From Nemophila menziesii (taxonomy: Eukaryota; Streptophyta; Magnoliopsida; Boraginales; Hydrophyllaceae): a stretch of 64,000 nt of DNA. The notes under the pieces are model-generated. The model was not told where the DNA came from. It ran no database searches and was given only the letters and a program-made list of their open reading frames with translations. Where the stretch lies: NCBI GenBank assembly GCA_029959085.1, contig JARWIR010000039.1, forward strand, positions 2,170,001 to 2,234,000, given 5' to 3'. This document shows positions 22,263 through 36,468 of the stretch, one piece after another (the first letter of the stretch is position 1; each line of letters begins with the position of its first letter). The translations under genes and the position numbers were made by a program.

Positions 22263-25200
22263 CTAAACAAGTCAAACAAGATACAAAATGTTAAAAAAAA
22301 CACAAAAAACTAAAATATGTGGATTCACTTAATATATCATATATAAATCATTTTAAATTCCCCAACCCTTGACCAGAAAAAAAAACCCCATATTATTTTG
22401 TCGTATTAAAATGACTACAATGTCCTAAATGACTAACGGTATTCATACATAGAATACTTTTAAAACGGCATTCATATCATTCTGTATATAAGATTTACCA
22501 TTTCTTCGATAAAATTAACTTTTTAATGTATAGAAATATACACTACCTTACATAAACAACATTATACATTACTCTATTATGTCTTTATAATTTTATCAAA
22601 TAACCCTTGAATCCATTTAAGTCTAAAACAAAATCATGTTCTCCCTCAATTTATTTAAAAACTAAATTTATACAAACCCCACATAGCTGCAACATTACGT
22701 GGTAAGAAAATCAAGCAAAGTGCACTTTTTATGTAAATTAACATCCAAATACAAAACAATTAACAAAGAAAAATTAAAATACAAATAAACCAACGAAATT
22801 TAGCTTTGAAATAAGATGTAAAAATTGGTTTTTCAGAAAAGGAGTTGTAAACGGGGCAGGAGAGCATATATCCATTATAAACAAGAAGAAATAATTTTAG
22901 ATCCAATAAATAAATAAACTATTTACAAGGGATCAATGCAAATAGATAAATAAAATCAAACCTGACCAAAATTTGTCCCTTATTGAAATGGAATTTTCAT
23001 CAATCAGAAAAAAGAAACACTTGACTGGAAGAGAAGAAGATCGACCGAGAAAAAAGAAAAAAAACATTGAAAAAAGGATTCATCAATGTATTAAATATAT
23101 GTTAAGTAATAATTAGAAGAAAATGATACATATAGTACAGAGTACAGATTATTTTGTGTTTGTAATGTGTTATTTATAGCTTAATGACTATATTTTATAA
23201 ACGTTGGCAAATTAGCTTTGTCTCTGGTGAAGTGACTTAATATTTATTCTCTTGGCACACGCTATTATATAGTATACCACATTCTTATCTTATCTCTCTC
23301 GATACAATACACAATCCTAGTCTCATGCCTTTTTCAATTTGTGTCCAATCTATCTCGATACTCTTATAGTAAAATAACCTTCAAAGTACTCATTCATCTA
23401 TCAATATAGTTTGCATTTATATGAGTTTAAATGTTCTAAAGTGGTTGATGTTTTTACCATGCTTAGTTCATTCTACTCTGTGACTTATATGTGTTTTGAA
23501 ATGGGTATACAAGGTGACATTAATTTTTTGTTATTGCATATAATTTTTTGAATTTTCGTACTGTAACTTATTTGAAATAATATACATTTAGGATTTTTTT
23601 TATGATATTATTGAAATTTTGAATTCTTTTATTTTCTTAATATGTTTATTAATTATAATAGAATAATTATTATGCAAAAAATTTGAGATTAAATTTGACT
23701 AGAGTATCAGTTGCTTAAAAGGTTTTAACACTTTGATTTTATAACTATATGGTTTTTTAGATGTATGAACTCAAGTAGTTACAAGATTCTCAGATACTTT
23801 TAATATTGAGACATGAATGAAAGTACCGATAATAGAGTTGTTGTCATTAATGATACTAGTTAAACATAATATTTTGCATCAAAGTAGATATTGATGATAT
23901 GTTATTTTACGACATCTTGCATTCTTAATAAGGATAACACACAATTTATACACTTATGTTTACAAGTTTTGGATTGGTGATAGAATAATAAACATTATCC
24001 ATGATCAGAAATAGCGTTTTGAGATCTCTTGGGTCTTTTTGGGATACTGTTTTGAGATCTTTTTGGGCCTTTTCAAGAAGGTTGTGTCCTTCACAAGTAG
24101 AAAATATTTAAATCCGTTAGAAAAAAACTTTCGATTACACTCTGATACTCAAGGTAATAATAAATTTATGATAAAGTCCTCAAACAAGGGTGCTTATAAG
24201 AGGGGTGAAATGGTATATTTTGTACTATTTTTAATAATATAGTGAAAATGTTTTACTCTATACAACACATATTTGTAAATATTCCTAGTGTGATTCTTAT
24301 ATATATAACTAAATTATTCTAATATATAAGGATATAAGCACATATTGATCACATTATGTTTTCTTCATTGTAAATTTACGAAGCGCTTGAAAAGTACATT
24401 TGAAGACCTTTTATTTTAATATCTTTACCAATTTAATGATTAATGACCCATCATCCGAATTTTTTAAGTTGTATATATTCTAGTAAAATTACCACTTAAA
24501 TATGAATTCATCTTCATTTTTAAGGAACTAACCACTCATATTTCAAAGAAAGTATTTAATACAAAAGTGGCGGGTTTATTAATATGATCAACAATATATG
24601 ATTGTGAAGCGTTTAGACCATTTTGTCCCTTTACAAGAATGAATATATCGGGTGGGATAGCCTATCTCACCCAAAATAACATGTTATTAGTCCTAATAAT
24701 AAAAATAGTATTGAGAATCATATTCTGAAACAATTAAATAAACAACCCAATAATAGTCTTAAGGATGGAACTTCAATTCATAGTTCGATCTATCAAAAAT
24801 ATTGCACCTAAAGTACATTTGCTTTACTCATAAAAAAAGTGAACTTGATGAAAAAATAACAGAACCAATGCTACGAATATATAACAAAATAATCATTATT
24901 TGATTTTTATTTTCATGTTGATGTTGTAAATTTTTTTTTGTCAAAATATTGTATTTGATATTTAATAGATGGACAGAGAAAATGGAAGTTACTTTTGACA
25001 ATATAAAAATGATACTTCATGGTTAAATGAAAGATTGGACTTGAAATAAATTAAGGCTTTAAGATTTAACTTTAAAAATTGTGGGGCAGGATGTTCTGTG
25101 AACAAAAGATATTTTTTTATAAAATTAAGCTTTGGTCAAAATAAAATATTAAAACTAAGGTAGACAATGGTCTCCCTAATAGGCAGCCATGATTACACAA

Positions 25201-26615
25201 AAGCAAAAGAGGTTAGTTTCACCCTTATCTTGTAAATGAAACCTTTCAGTCCCCTTTTTATGTTTTTCTAAAAATGGTAAGTCTTTTTTTATTGGCATTA
25301 CATTATTAATTTTATTCTACGTGCCACTGTATAATTGATATTAATAAATAACTATACTGCCTCGTCTTCCATAACAGGACAACACTTATAACATAATGAA
25401 AAAACAAAAAAAAATATAAAATTGTAACAAACTCGAAAAAAATATACGACTTAAATATTACATTTGCAAAATTAGAGACTAATTCCAAGTAAAAATTCAA
25501 ATGTTAAGTTTGAAGAGTACTAACAATTCAATCATTATATTTTTTTTATTCCAAAAATGTCAAGGACTATAACATTTTCATAGAAATACATTGCAAATAA
25601 TGACTTTTAATTTTTATGTGAATTTTTTCTCCATACTAAATAGACTGAGAACTAAGAATACCCAACTAAAATTTTCAATATATAATTCCAATAAATAGAA
25701 AATGATATGTTTCCAATAAAGTTCAAGTAACATAATCAATCAAATTTACAAATAACAATAATACTTTTCTTCCTATCCATTAGAAATATCCAAAATAATG
25801 AAAAAGAGTATATCCATTATAAAGGAGAAATAATAAGCTACTTACAAGAAAATAAAAAAAAGAATTAAACATTAACCTATGAAAGCTTTTTCAATTGAAA
25901 TGGAATGATCACTCTAAAACAAAACAACACTTAAAGATAATCATTAGAAAAGGATGACACTATATATCAAATTTAAGTACAATTTACTAGTGTGACGTGT
26001 AATCTATAGATAAGAAATAGTTAGGGTTAGAATTTGATATAATAAATAGTTGTGTTATGTGTTATGTACAATTAAAGGTATAATAATTGTACCGATACTC
26101 GTATAAGTATCTTTTACTATTAATATATTTTTCTACCTTTTGGTTAATTGAATAACTTTTGAGTTATCCTTTTTTTATTATAACATATCATATAAAGTTA
26201 AATATGGTTTATTTTCAATTCTTTATACAATAAGTGCGATTAGTTTTTTTTGTTATTTACATCATTTGTTGAATTTTCAGTTATTTTTATTATCATAACA
26301 TATTATATATACTTAATTATGATGTATTTTTATTCTTAATACAGTATGGTGCAATTGTTGTTATTATATAGTTTATTAAATTTTGATACTTTATCTTATT
26401 TGAATTACTATATATTTAAAAAATTATGATACTAGTAAAATTTGATTTAGATATATTTTATCTTTGTTTATTAAGATTTTGAATTCTTTATTTCCTTAAT
26501 ATCTTTATTGTATATAGACAAGCAAGAATAAAATATCAAAAGAAATTTGTAGCCATTACAATCTAAATCATTGACTAGACTTGGCTAAGAAGAGAGAAAA
26601 TAGATCATCATTTTC

Positions 26616-26830
26616 TCAATCTTTCTTCTTCATCCTTTCCAAACTCCTAGATGCAGCTGCTGGAGTATTGGAATGTGAAGATGGATTGGTTAAACTCCCA
26701 TCCCGAATGTTACTTCCTTGAAGATTAAGATTATCATAGCTCTTGTTGAAGAAATTATTATGTGTCATACGTTTCTTGTTGTACGCATTATCTGGTTTAG
26801 CTATTTGGATTGAACTCTGATATGTCTCAC
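26616..26830 (-). pseudogene. Exon copy 6, 49 bp and 9 bp deletions
   Basis: Shares the frame-shifting 49 bp deletion with copy 5 and has a further 9 bp loss that keeps the frame and removes K-I-M, leaving N-K-K-R-M-T-H. The tail from M-T-H-N-N to M-K-K-K-D is open. The first codons read GTGAGAC because of a substitution (V-R-H becomes V-R-H with CAT kept). Confidence 0.5.
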
Positions 26831-27004
26831 CTGAACAAGTCAAACAAGATACAAAATGTTAAAAAAAACACAAAAAACTAAAATATGTGGATTCACTTAA
26901 TATATCATATATAAATCATTTTAAATTCCCCAACCCTTGACCAGAAAAAAAAACCCCATATTATTTTGTCGTATTAAAATGACTACAATGTCCTAAATGA
27001 CTAA

Positions 27005-27650
27005 CGGCATTCATACATAGAATACTTTCAAAACGGCATTCATATCAATCTGTATATAAGATTTACCATTCCTTCGATAAAATTTACTTTTTAATGTATT
27101 GAAACATACACTACCTTACATAAACAACATTATACATTAGTCTATTATGTCTTTATAATTTTATCAAATACCCCTTGAATCCATTTAAGTCTAAAACAAA
27201 ATCATGTTCTCCCTCAATTTATTTAAAAACTAATTTTATACAAACCCCACATAGCTGCAACATTACGTGGCAAGAAAATCAAGCAAAGTGCACTTTTTAT
27301 GTAAATTAACATCCAAGTACAAAACAATTAACAAAGAAAAATTAAAATACAAATTAACCAACGAAATTTAGCTTTGAAATGAGATGTAAAAATTGGTTTT
27401 TCAGAAAAGGAGTTGTAAACAGGAGAGCGTATATCCATTATAAACAAGAAGAAATAATTTTAGATCCAATAAATAAATAAACTATTTACAAGGGATCAAT
27501 CCAAATAGATAAATAAAATCAAACTTGGCCAAAATTTGTCCCTTATTGAAATGGAATGGTCATCAATCAGAAAAAAGAAACACTTGACTGGAAGAGAAGA
27601 AGATCGACCGAGAAAAAAGAAAAAAAACATTGAAAAAAGGATTCATCAAA
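27005..27650. other. U3-like patch inside U6 (conversion tract)
   Basis: U6 matches U3 here ('ttcaaaacgg', 'atgtattgaaac', 'ccaagtacaaaac', 'gaaatgagatg', 'aacaggagagcg', 'aaacttggcc'), while its near-twin U7 has the ordinary deleted-type sequence. After about 27650 U6 returns to deleted-type variants ('atatatgttaagtaataatt'). Confidence 0.75.
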
Positions 27651-27796
27651 GTATTAAATATATGTTAAGTAATAATTAGAAGAAAATGATACATATAGTA
27701 CAGAGTACTGATTATTTTGTGTTTGTAATGTGTTATTTATATCTTGGAAAGGTTGGAGCCTAAAGTTGGATATTAGTTCGATATTGGGAAAGCAGG

Positions 27797-27956
27797 CGGC
27801 GCTAGGGTTTTTGATATCATAAATGAAAGAAGATGATATATAAGGCTATCAACCAGATGAACCCAGAACACAGTACAAACGATCCTAAAAACCAAACACA
27901 CCTTTGATGGCCCAATAGGTTTCAAAATTAATTTTTCTTGGGCTTGGGCCAATATA
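27797..27956 (-). promoter_or_regulatory. Promoter-like block, U6
   Basis: Same elements and variants as U4, all intact. Confidence 0.5.
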
Positions 27957-30900
27957 TAGATTTGGACTAGCTTGATGACTATATTTTATAAACGTTGGCA
28001 AATTAGCTTTGTCTCTGGTGAAGTGACTTAATATTTATTCTCTTGGCACACGCTATTATATAGTATACCACATTCTTATCTTATCTCTCTCGATACAAGA
28101 CACAATCCTAGTCTCATGCCTTTTTCAATTTGTGTCCAATCTATCTCGATACTCTTATAGTAAAATAACCTTCAAAGTACTCATTCATCTATAAATATAG
28201 TTTGCATGTATATGAGTTTAAATGTTCTAAAGTGGTTGATGTTTTTACCATGCTTAGTTCATTCTACTCTGTGACTTATATGTGTTTTGAAATGGGTATA
28301 TAAGGTGACATTAATTTTTTGTAATTGCATATAATTTTTTGAATTTTCATACAGTAACTTATTTGAAATAATATACATTTAGGATTTTTTTTATGATATT
28401 ATTGAAATTTTGAATTCTTTTATTTTCTTAATATGTTTATTATTTATAATAGTATAATTATTATGCAAAAAATTTGAGATTAAATTTGACTAGAGTATCA
28501 GTTGCTTAAAAGGTTTTAACACTTTGATTTTATAAATATATGGTTTTTTAGATGGATGAACTCAAGTAGTTACAAGATTCTCAGATACTTTTAATATTGA
28601 GACATGAATGAAAGTACCGATAACAGAGTTGTTGTCATTAATGATACTAGTTAAACATAATATTTTGCATCAAAGTAGATATTGATGATATGTTATTTTA
28701 CGATATCTTGCATTCTTAATAAGGATAACACACAATTTATACACTTATGTTTACAAGTTTTGGATTGGTGATAGAATAATAAACATTATCCATGAGCAGA
28801 AATAGCGTTTTGAGATCTCTTGGGTCTTTTTGGGATACTGTTTTGAGATCTTTTTGGGCCTTTTCAAGAAGGTTGTGTCCTTCACAAGTAGAAAATATTT
28901 AAATCCGTTAGAAAAAAACTTTCGATTACACTCTGATACTCAAGTTAATAATAAATTTATGATAAAGTCCTCAAACAAGGGTGCTTATAAGAGGGGTGAA
29001 ATGGTATATTTTGTACTATTTTTAATAATATAGTGGAAATGTTTTACTCTATACAACACATATTTGTAAATATTCCTAGTGTGATTCTTATATATATAAC
29101 TAAATTATTCTAATATATAAGGATGTAAGCACATATTGATCACATTATGTTTTCTTCATTGTAAATTTACGAAGCGCTTGAAAAGTACATTTGAAGACCT
29201 TTTATTTTAATATCTTTACCAATTTAATGATTAATGACCCATCATCCGAATTTTTTAAGTTGTATATATTCTAGTAAAATTACCACTTAAATATGAATTC
29301 ATCTTCATTTTTAAGGAACTAACCACTCATATTTCAAAGAAAGTATTTAATACAAAAGTGGCGGGTTTATTAATATGATCAACAATATATGATTGTGAAG
29401 CGTTTAGACCATTTTGTCCCTTTACAAGAATGAATATATCGGGTGGGATAGCCTATCTCACCCAAAATAACATGTTATTAGTCCTAATAATAATAATAGT
29501 ATTGAGAATCATATTCTGAAACAATTAAATAAACAACCCAATAATAGTCTTAAGGATGGAACTTCAATTCATAGTTCGATCTATCAAAAATATTGCACCT
29601 AAAGTACATTTGCTTTACTCATAAAAAAAGTGAACTTGATGAAAAAATAACGGAACCAATGCTACGAATATATAACAAAATAATCATTATTTGCTTTTTA
29701 TTTTCATGTTGATGTTGTAAATTTTTTTTTGTCAAAATATTGTATTTGATATTTAATAGATGGACAGAGAAAATGGAAGTTACTTTTGACAATATAAAAA
29801 TGATACTACGTGGTTAAATGAAAGATTGGACTTGAAATAAATTAAGGCTTTAAGATTTAACTTTAAAAATTGTGGGGCAGGATGTTCTGTGAACAAAAGA
29901 TATTTTTTTATAAAATTAAGCTTTGGTCAAAATAAAATATTAAAACTAAGGTAGACAATGGTCTCCCTAATAGGCAGCCATGATTACACAAAAGCAAAAG
30001 AGGTTAGTTTCACCCTTATCTTGTAAATGAAACCTTTCAGTCCCCTTTTTATGTTTTTCTAAAAATGGTAAGTCTTTTTTTATTGGCATTACATTATTAA
30101 TTTTATTCTACGTGCCACTGTATAATTGATATTAATAAATAACTATACTGCCTCGTCTTCCATAACAGGACAACACTTATAACATAATGAAAAAACAAAA
30201 AAAAATATAAAATTGTAACAAACTCGAAAAAAATATACGACTTAAATATTACATTTGCAAAATTAGAGACTAATTCCAAGTAAAAATTCAAATGTTAAGT
30301 TTGAAGAGTACTAACAATTCAATCATTATATTTTTTTTATTCCAAAAATGTCAAGGACTATAACATTTTCATAGAAATACATTGCAAATAATGACTTTTA
30401 ATTTTTATGTGAATTTTTTCTCCATACTAAATAGACTGAGAACTAAGAATACCCAACTAAAATTTTCAATATATAATTCCAATAAATAGAAAATGATATG
30501 TTTCCAATAAAGTTCAAGTAACATAATCAATCAAATTTACAAATAACAATAATACTTTTCTTCCTATCCATTAGAAATATCCAAAATAATGAAAAAGAGT
30601 ATATCCATTATAAAGGAGAAATAATAAGCTACTTACAAGAAAATAAAAAAAAGAATTAAACATTAACCTATGAAAGCTTTTTCAATTGAAATGGAATGAT
30701 CACTCTAAAACAAAACAACACTTAAAGATAATCATTAGAAAAGGATGACACTATATATCAAATTTAAGTACAATTTACTAGTGTGACGTGTAATCTATAG
30801 ATAAGAAATAGTTAGGGTTAGAATTTGATATAATAAATAGTTGTGTTATGTGTTATGTACAATTAAAGGTATAATAATTGTACCGATACTCGTATAAGTA

Positions 30901-31406
30901 TCTTTTACTATTAATATATTTTTCTACCTTTTGGTTAATTGAATAACTTTTGAGTTATCCTTTTTTTATTATAACATATCATATAAAGTTAAATATGGTT
31001 TATTTTCAATTCTTTATACAATAAGTGCGATTAGTATTTTTTGTTATTTACATCATTTGTTGAATTTTCAGTTATTTTTATTATCATAACATATTATATA
31101 TACTTAATTATGATGTATTTTTATTCTTAATACAGTATGGTGCAATTGTTGTTATTATATAGTTTATTAAATTTTGATACTTTATCTTATTTGAATTACT
31201 ATATATTTAAAAAATTATGATACTAGTAAAATTTGATTTAGATATATTTTATCTTTGTTTATTAAGATTTTGAATTCTTTATTTCCTTAATATCTTTATT
31301 GTATATAGACAAGCAAGAATAAAATATCAAAAGAAATTTGTAGCCATTACAATCTAAATCATTGACTAGACTTGGCTAAGAAGAGAGAAAATAGATCATC
31401 ATTTTC

Positions 31407-31621
31407 TCAATCTTTCTTCTTCATCCTTTCCAAACTCCTAGATGCAGCTACTGGAGTATTGGAATGTGAAGATGGATTGGTTAAACTCCCATCCCGAATG
31501 TTACTTCCTTGAAGATTAAGATTATCATAGCTCTTGTTGAAGAAATTATTATGTGTCATACGTTTCTTGTTGTACGCATTATCTGGTTTAGCTATTTGGA
31601 TTGAACTCTGATATGTCTCAC
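31407..31621 (-). pseudogene. Exon copy 7, 49 bp and 9 bp deletions
   Basis: Nearly identical to copy 6, including the 9 bp in-frame loss. The visible difference in the protein is P-V-A-A-S in place of P-A-A-A-S near the end. Read in the intact-copy phase it stops after nine codons. Confidence 0.5.
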
Positions 31622-32589
31622 CTGAACAAGTCAAACAAGATACAAAATGTTAAAAAAAACACAAAAAACTAAAATATGTGGATTCACTTAATATATCATA
31701 TATAAATCATTTTAAATTCCCCAACCCTTGACCAGAAAAAAAAACCCATATTATTTTGTCGTATTAAAATGACTACAATGTCCTAAATGACTAACGGTAT
31801 TCATACATAGAATACTTTTAAAACGGCATTCATATCATTCTGTATATAAGATTTACCATTTCTTCGATAAAATTAACTTTTTAATGTATAGAAATATACA
31901 CTACCTTACATAAACAACATTATACATTAGTCTATTATGTCTTTATAATTTTATCAAATAACCCTTGAATCCATTTAAGTCTAAAACAAAATCATGTTCT
32001 CCCTCAATTTATTTAAAAACTAATTTTATACAAACCCCACATAGCTGCAACATTACGTGGTAAGAAAATCAAGCAAAGTGCACTTTTTATGTAAATTAAC
32101 ATCCAAATACAAAACAATTAACAAAGAAAAATTAAAATACAAATTAACCAACGAAATTTAGCTTTGAAATAAGATGTAAAAATTGGTTTTTCAGAAAAGG
32201 AGTTGTAAACGGGGCAGGAGAGCATGTATCCATTATAAACAAGAAGAAATAATTTTAGATCCAATAAATAAATAAACTATTTACAAGGGATCAATGCAAA
32301 TAGATAAATAAAATCAAACCTGACCAAAATTTGTCCCTTATTGAAATGGAATGGTCATCAATCAGAAAAAAGAAACACTTGACTGGAAGAGAAGAAGATC
32401 GACCGAGAAAAAAGAAAAAAAACATTGAAAAAAGGATTCATCAAAGTATTAAATATATGTTAAGTAATAATTAGAAGAAAATGATACATATAGTACAGAG
32501 TACTGATTATTTTGTGTTTGTAATGTATTATTTATATCTTGGAAAGGGTGGAGCCTAAAGTTGGATATTAGTTCGATATTGGGAAAGCA

Positions 32590-32750
32590 GGCGGCGCTAG
32601 GGTTTTTGATATCATAAATGAAAGAAGATGATATATAAGGCTATCAACCATATGAACCCAGAACACAGTACAAACGATCCTAAAAACCAAACACACCTTT
32701 GATGGCCCAATAGGTTTCAAAATTAATTTTTCTTGGGCTTGGGCCAATAT
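32590..32750 (-). promoter_or_regulatory. Promoter-like block, U7
   Basis: Elements as in U6. A 12 bp loss lies just upstream of the distal site II motif (about 32763), and 'accatatgaa' replaces 'accagatgaa'. Confidence 0.5.
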
Positions 32751-35700
32751 ATAGATTTGGACGACTATATTTTATAAACGTTGGCAAATTAGCTTTGTCT
32801 CTGGTGAAGTGACTTAATATTTATTCTCTTGGCACACGCTATTATATAGTATACCACATTCTTATCTTATCTCTCTCGATACAAGACACAATCCTAGTCT
32901 CATGCCTTTTTCAATTTGTGTCCAATCTATCTCGATACTCTTATAGTAAAATAACCTTCAAAGTACTCATTCATCTATAAATATAGTTTGCATGTATATG
33001 AGTTTAAATGTTCTAAAGTGGTTGATGTTTTTACCATGCTTAGTTCATTCTACTTTGTGACTTATATGTGTTTTGAAATGGGTATATAAGGTGACATTAA
33101 TTTTTTGTAATTGCATATAATTTTTTGAATTTTCATACTGTAACTTATTTGAAATAATATACATTTTGGATTTTTTTTATGATATTATTGAAATTTTGAA
33201 TTCTTTTATTTTCTTAATATGTTTATTATTTATAATAGTATAATTATTATGCAAAAAATTTGAGATTAAATTTGACTAGAGTATCAGTTGCTTAAAAGGT
33301 TTTAACACTTTGATTTTATAAATATATGGTTTTTTAGATGGATGAACTCAAGTAGTTACAAGATTCTCAGATACTTTTAATATTGAGACATGAATGAAAG
33401 TACCGATAACAGAGTTGTTGTCATTAATGATACTAGTTAAACATAATATTTTACATCAAAGTAGATATTGATGATATGTTATTTTACGACATCTTGCATT
33501 CTTAATAAGGATAACACACAATTTATACACTTATGTTTCCAAGTTTTGGATTGGTGATAGAATAATAAACATTATCCATGAGCAGAAATAGCGTTTTGAG
33601 ATCTCTTGGGTCTTTTTGGGATACTGTTTTGAGATCTTTTTGGGCCTTTTCAAGAAGGTTGTGTCCTTCACAAGTAGAAAATATTTAAATCCATTAGAAA
33701 AAAACTTTCGATGACACTCTGATACTGAAGTTAATAATAAATTTATGATAAAGTCCTCAAACAAGGGTGCTTATAAGAGGGGTGAAACGGTATATTTTGT
33801 ACCATTTTTAATAATATAGTGGAAATGTTTTACTCTATACAACACATATTTGTAAATATTCCTAGTGTTATTCTTATATATATAACTAAATTATTCTAAT
33901 ATATAAGGATGTAAGCACATATTGATCACATTATGTTTTCTTCATTGTAAATTTACGAAGTGCTTGAAAAGTACATTTGAAGACCTTTTATTTTAATATC
34001 TTTACCAATTTAATGATTAATGACCCATCATCCGAATTTTTTAAGTTGTATATATTCTAGTAAAATTACCACTTAAATATGAATTCATCTTCATTTTTAA
34101 GGAACTAACCACTCATATTTCAAAGAAAGTATTAATACAAAATTTGCGGGTTTATTAATATGATCAACAATATAAGATTGTGAAGCGTTTAGACCATTTT
34201 GTCCCTTTACAAGAATGAATATATCGGGTGGGATAGCCTATCTCACCCAAAATAACATGTTATTAGTCCTAATAATAATAATAGTATTGAGAATCATATT
34301 CTGAAACAATTAAATAAACAACCCAATAATAGTCTTAAGGATGGAACTGCAATTCATAGTTCGATCTATCAAAAATATTGCACCTAAAGTACATTTGCTT
34401 TACTCATAAAAAAAGTGAACTTGATGAAAAAATAACGGAACCAATGCTACGAATACATAACAAAATAATCATTATTTGATTTTTATTTTCATGTTGATGT
34501 TGTAAATTTTTTTGTCAAAATATTGTATTTGATATTTAATAGATGGACAGAGAAAATGGAAGTTACTTTTGACAATATAAAAATGATACTACGTGGTTAA
34601 ATGAAAGATTGGACTTGAAATAAAAAAGACTTTAAGATTTAACTTTAAAAATTGTAGGGCAGGATGTTCTGTGAACAAAAGATATTTTTTTATAAAATTA
34701 AGTTTTGGTCAAAATAAAATATTAAAACTAAGGTAGACAATGGTCTCCCTAATAGGCAGCCATGATTACACAAAAGCAAAAGAGGTTAGTTTCACCCTTA
34801 TCTTGTAAATGAAACCTTTCAGTCCCCTTTTTATGTTTTTCTAAAAATGGTAAGTCTTTTTTTATTGGCATTACATTATTAATTTTATTCCACGTGCCAC
34901 TGTATAATTGATATTAATAAGTAACTATACTGCTTCGTCTTCCATAACAGGACAACACTTATAACATAATGAAAAAACAAAAAAAATATATAAAATTGTG
35001 ACAAACTCGAAAAAAATATACGACTTAAATATTACATTTGCAAAATTAGAGACTAATTCCAAGTAAAAATTCAAATGTTAAGTTTGAAGAGTACTAACAA
35101 TTCAATCATCATATTTTTTTTATTCCAAAAATGTCAAGGACTATAACATTTTCATAGAAATACATTGTAAATTATTTTTTAATTTTTATGTGAATTTTTT
35201 CTCCATACTAAATAGACTGAGAACTAAGAATACCCAACTAAAATTTTCAATATAAATAATTCCAATAAATAGAAAATGATATGTTTCCAATAAAGTTCAA
35301 GTAACATAATCAATCAAATTTACAAATAACAATAATACTTTTCTTCCTATCCATTAGAAAATATCCAAAATAATTAAAAAGAGTATATCCATTATAAAGG
35401 AGAAATAATAAGCTATTTACAAGACAATAAAAAAAAAGAATTAAACATTAACCTATGAAAGAATTTTCAATTGAAATGGAATGATCAATCTAAAACAAAA
35501 CAACACTTAAAGATAAACATTACAAAAGGATGACACTATATATCAAATTTAAGTACAATTTACTAGTGTGATGTGTAATCTATATATAATAAATAGTTAG
35601 GGTTAAAGTTTGATATAATAAATAGTTGTGTTATGTGTTATGTACAATTAAAGGTATAATAATTATACCGATACTCGTATAAGTAACTTTTTCTATTAAT

Positions 35701-36195
35701 ATATTTTTCTACCTTTTGGTTAATTGAATAACTTTTGAGTTATCCTTTTTTTATCATAACATGTCATATAAAGTTAATTATAGTTTATTTTTAATTCTTT
35801 ATACAATAAGTGCGATTAGTTTTTTTTGTTATTTACATCAATTGTTGAATTTTCAGTTATTTTTATTATCATAACATATTATATATAGTTAATTATGATG
35901 TATTTTTATTCTTAATACATTAAGGTGCAATTGTTTTTGTTATTATACAGTTTATTAAATATTGATACTTTATCTTATTTGAATTACTATATATTTAAAA
36001 AATTATGATACTAGTAAAATATGATTTAGATGTATTTTATCTTTGTTTATTAAGATTTTGAATTCTTCATTTCCTTAATATCATTATTGTATATAGACAA
36101 GCAAGAATAAAATATCAAAAGAAAATTTGTAGCCATTACAATATAAAACATTAACTAGACTTGGCTAAGAAGCCAGAAAACAGATCATCATTTTC

Positions 36196-36468
36196 TCAAT
36201 CTTTCTTCTTCTTCCTTTCCAAACTCCCAGAAGCATTTGCTGGAGTATTGGAATGTGATGATGGATTGGTTAAACTCCCATCCCGAATGTTACTTCCTTG
36301 AAGATTAAGATTATCATAACTCTTGTTGAAGAAATTATCATGTGCCATCATTATTTTGCATTTCTTGTTGTACGCATTATCTGGTTTGGCTATTTCTTTT
36401 ATTGATGAACTTGATGTAACGGTAGCTAGGATGGCGTAAGATTTGGATTGAACTCTGATATGCCTCAC
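36196..36468 (-). CDS. Terminal-exon-like ORF, copy 8 (higher-order block A)
   Basis: Intact 90-codon frame. Block-specific changes are N-K-K-C-K in place of N-K-K-R-K (weakening the basic patch), P-A-N-A-S, and L-E-R-K-K-K-K-D at the end in place of L-E-R-M-K-K-K-D. The acceptor-like edge is intact. Its counterpart is copy 12. Confidence 0.4.
   Translation of the reverse strand: MRHIRVQSKSYAILATVTSSSSIKEIAKPDNAYNKKCKIMMAHDNFFNKSYDNLNLQGSNIRDGSLTNPSSHSNTPANASGSLERKKKKD

Larger units (their letters stand above)
18912..23518. repeat. Tandem unit U5 (4607 bp), promoter-less
   Basis: First unit with the 49 bp exon deletion (junction about 22238) and with the 15 bp deletion near 19650. It keeps the 44 bp segment, which lies in a patch that matches U1 rather than its neighbours. 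About 230 bp holding the telo-box, TATA box and both site II motifs is deleted: 'tgttatttata' joins 'gcttaatgac' at about 23179. The exon copy in this unit therefore has no adjacent promoter-like block. Confidence 0.92.
23519..28309. repeat. Tandem unit U6 (4791 bp)
   Basis: Carries all three diagnostic deletions plus a further in-frame 9 bp deletion in the exon, shared only with U7. Over most of its length it is nearly identical to U7. The exception is about 27005-27650, where it matches U3. The G-box seen in other units is changed to 'tacgtg' (about 25318). Confidence 0.93.
28310..33095. repeat. Tandem unit U7 (4786 bp)
   Basis: Near-duplicate of U6: it shares the 9 bp exon deletion, 'tacgtg' in place of the G-box and many single-base variants. 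It differs from U6 in the intron-like region, where it has the ordinary exon-deleted-type sequence. A 12 bp segment 'tagcttgatgac' is missing upstream of site II (about 32763), with 'gac' on either side. Confidence 0.93.

Noticed and set aside
24039..24242. Plus-strand 67-codon frame in U6 and U7
   Set aside because: It is open only in some units, lies opposite a minus-strand frame of equal length, and depends on a few private bases.
25312..25500. Minus-strand 62-codon hydrophobic frame repeated in U6, U7, U10, U11 and U12
   Set aside because: It arises from AT-rich spacer, has no acceptor or promoter context, is broken in other units, and its hydrophobicity is what A/T-rich codons give by chance.
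33531..33764. Minus-strand lysine-rich frame (K-R-P-K-K-I-S-K) as a gene
   Set aside because: The lysines come from the 33 bp T-rich repeat; the ends differ between units and no domain is visible. Kept only as possible transposon debris.
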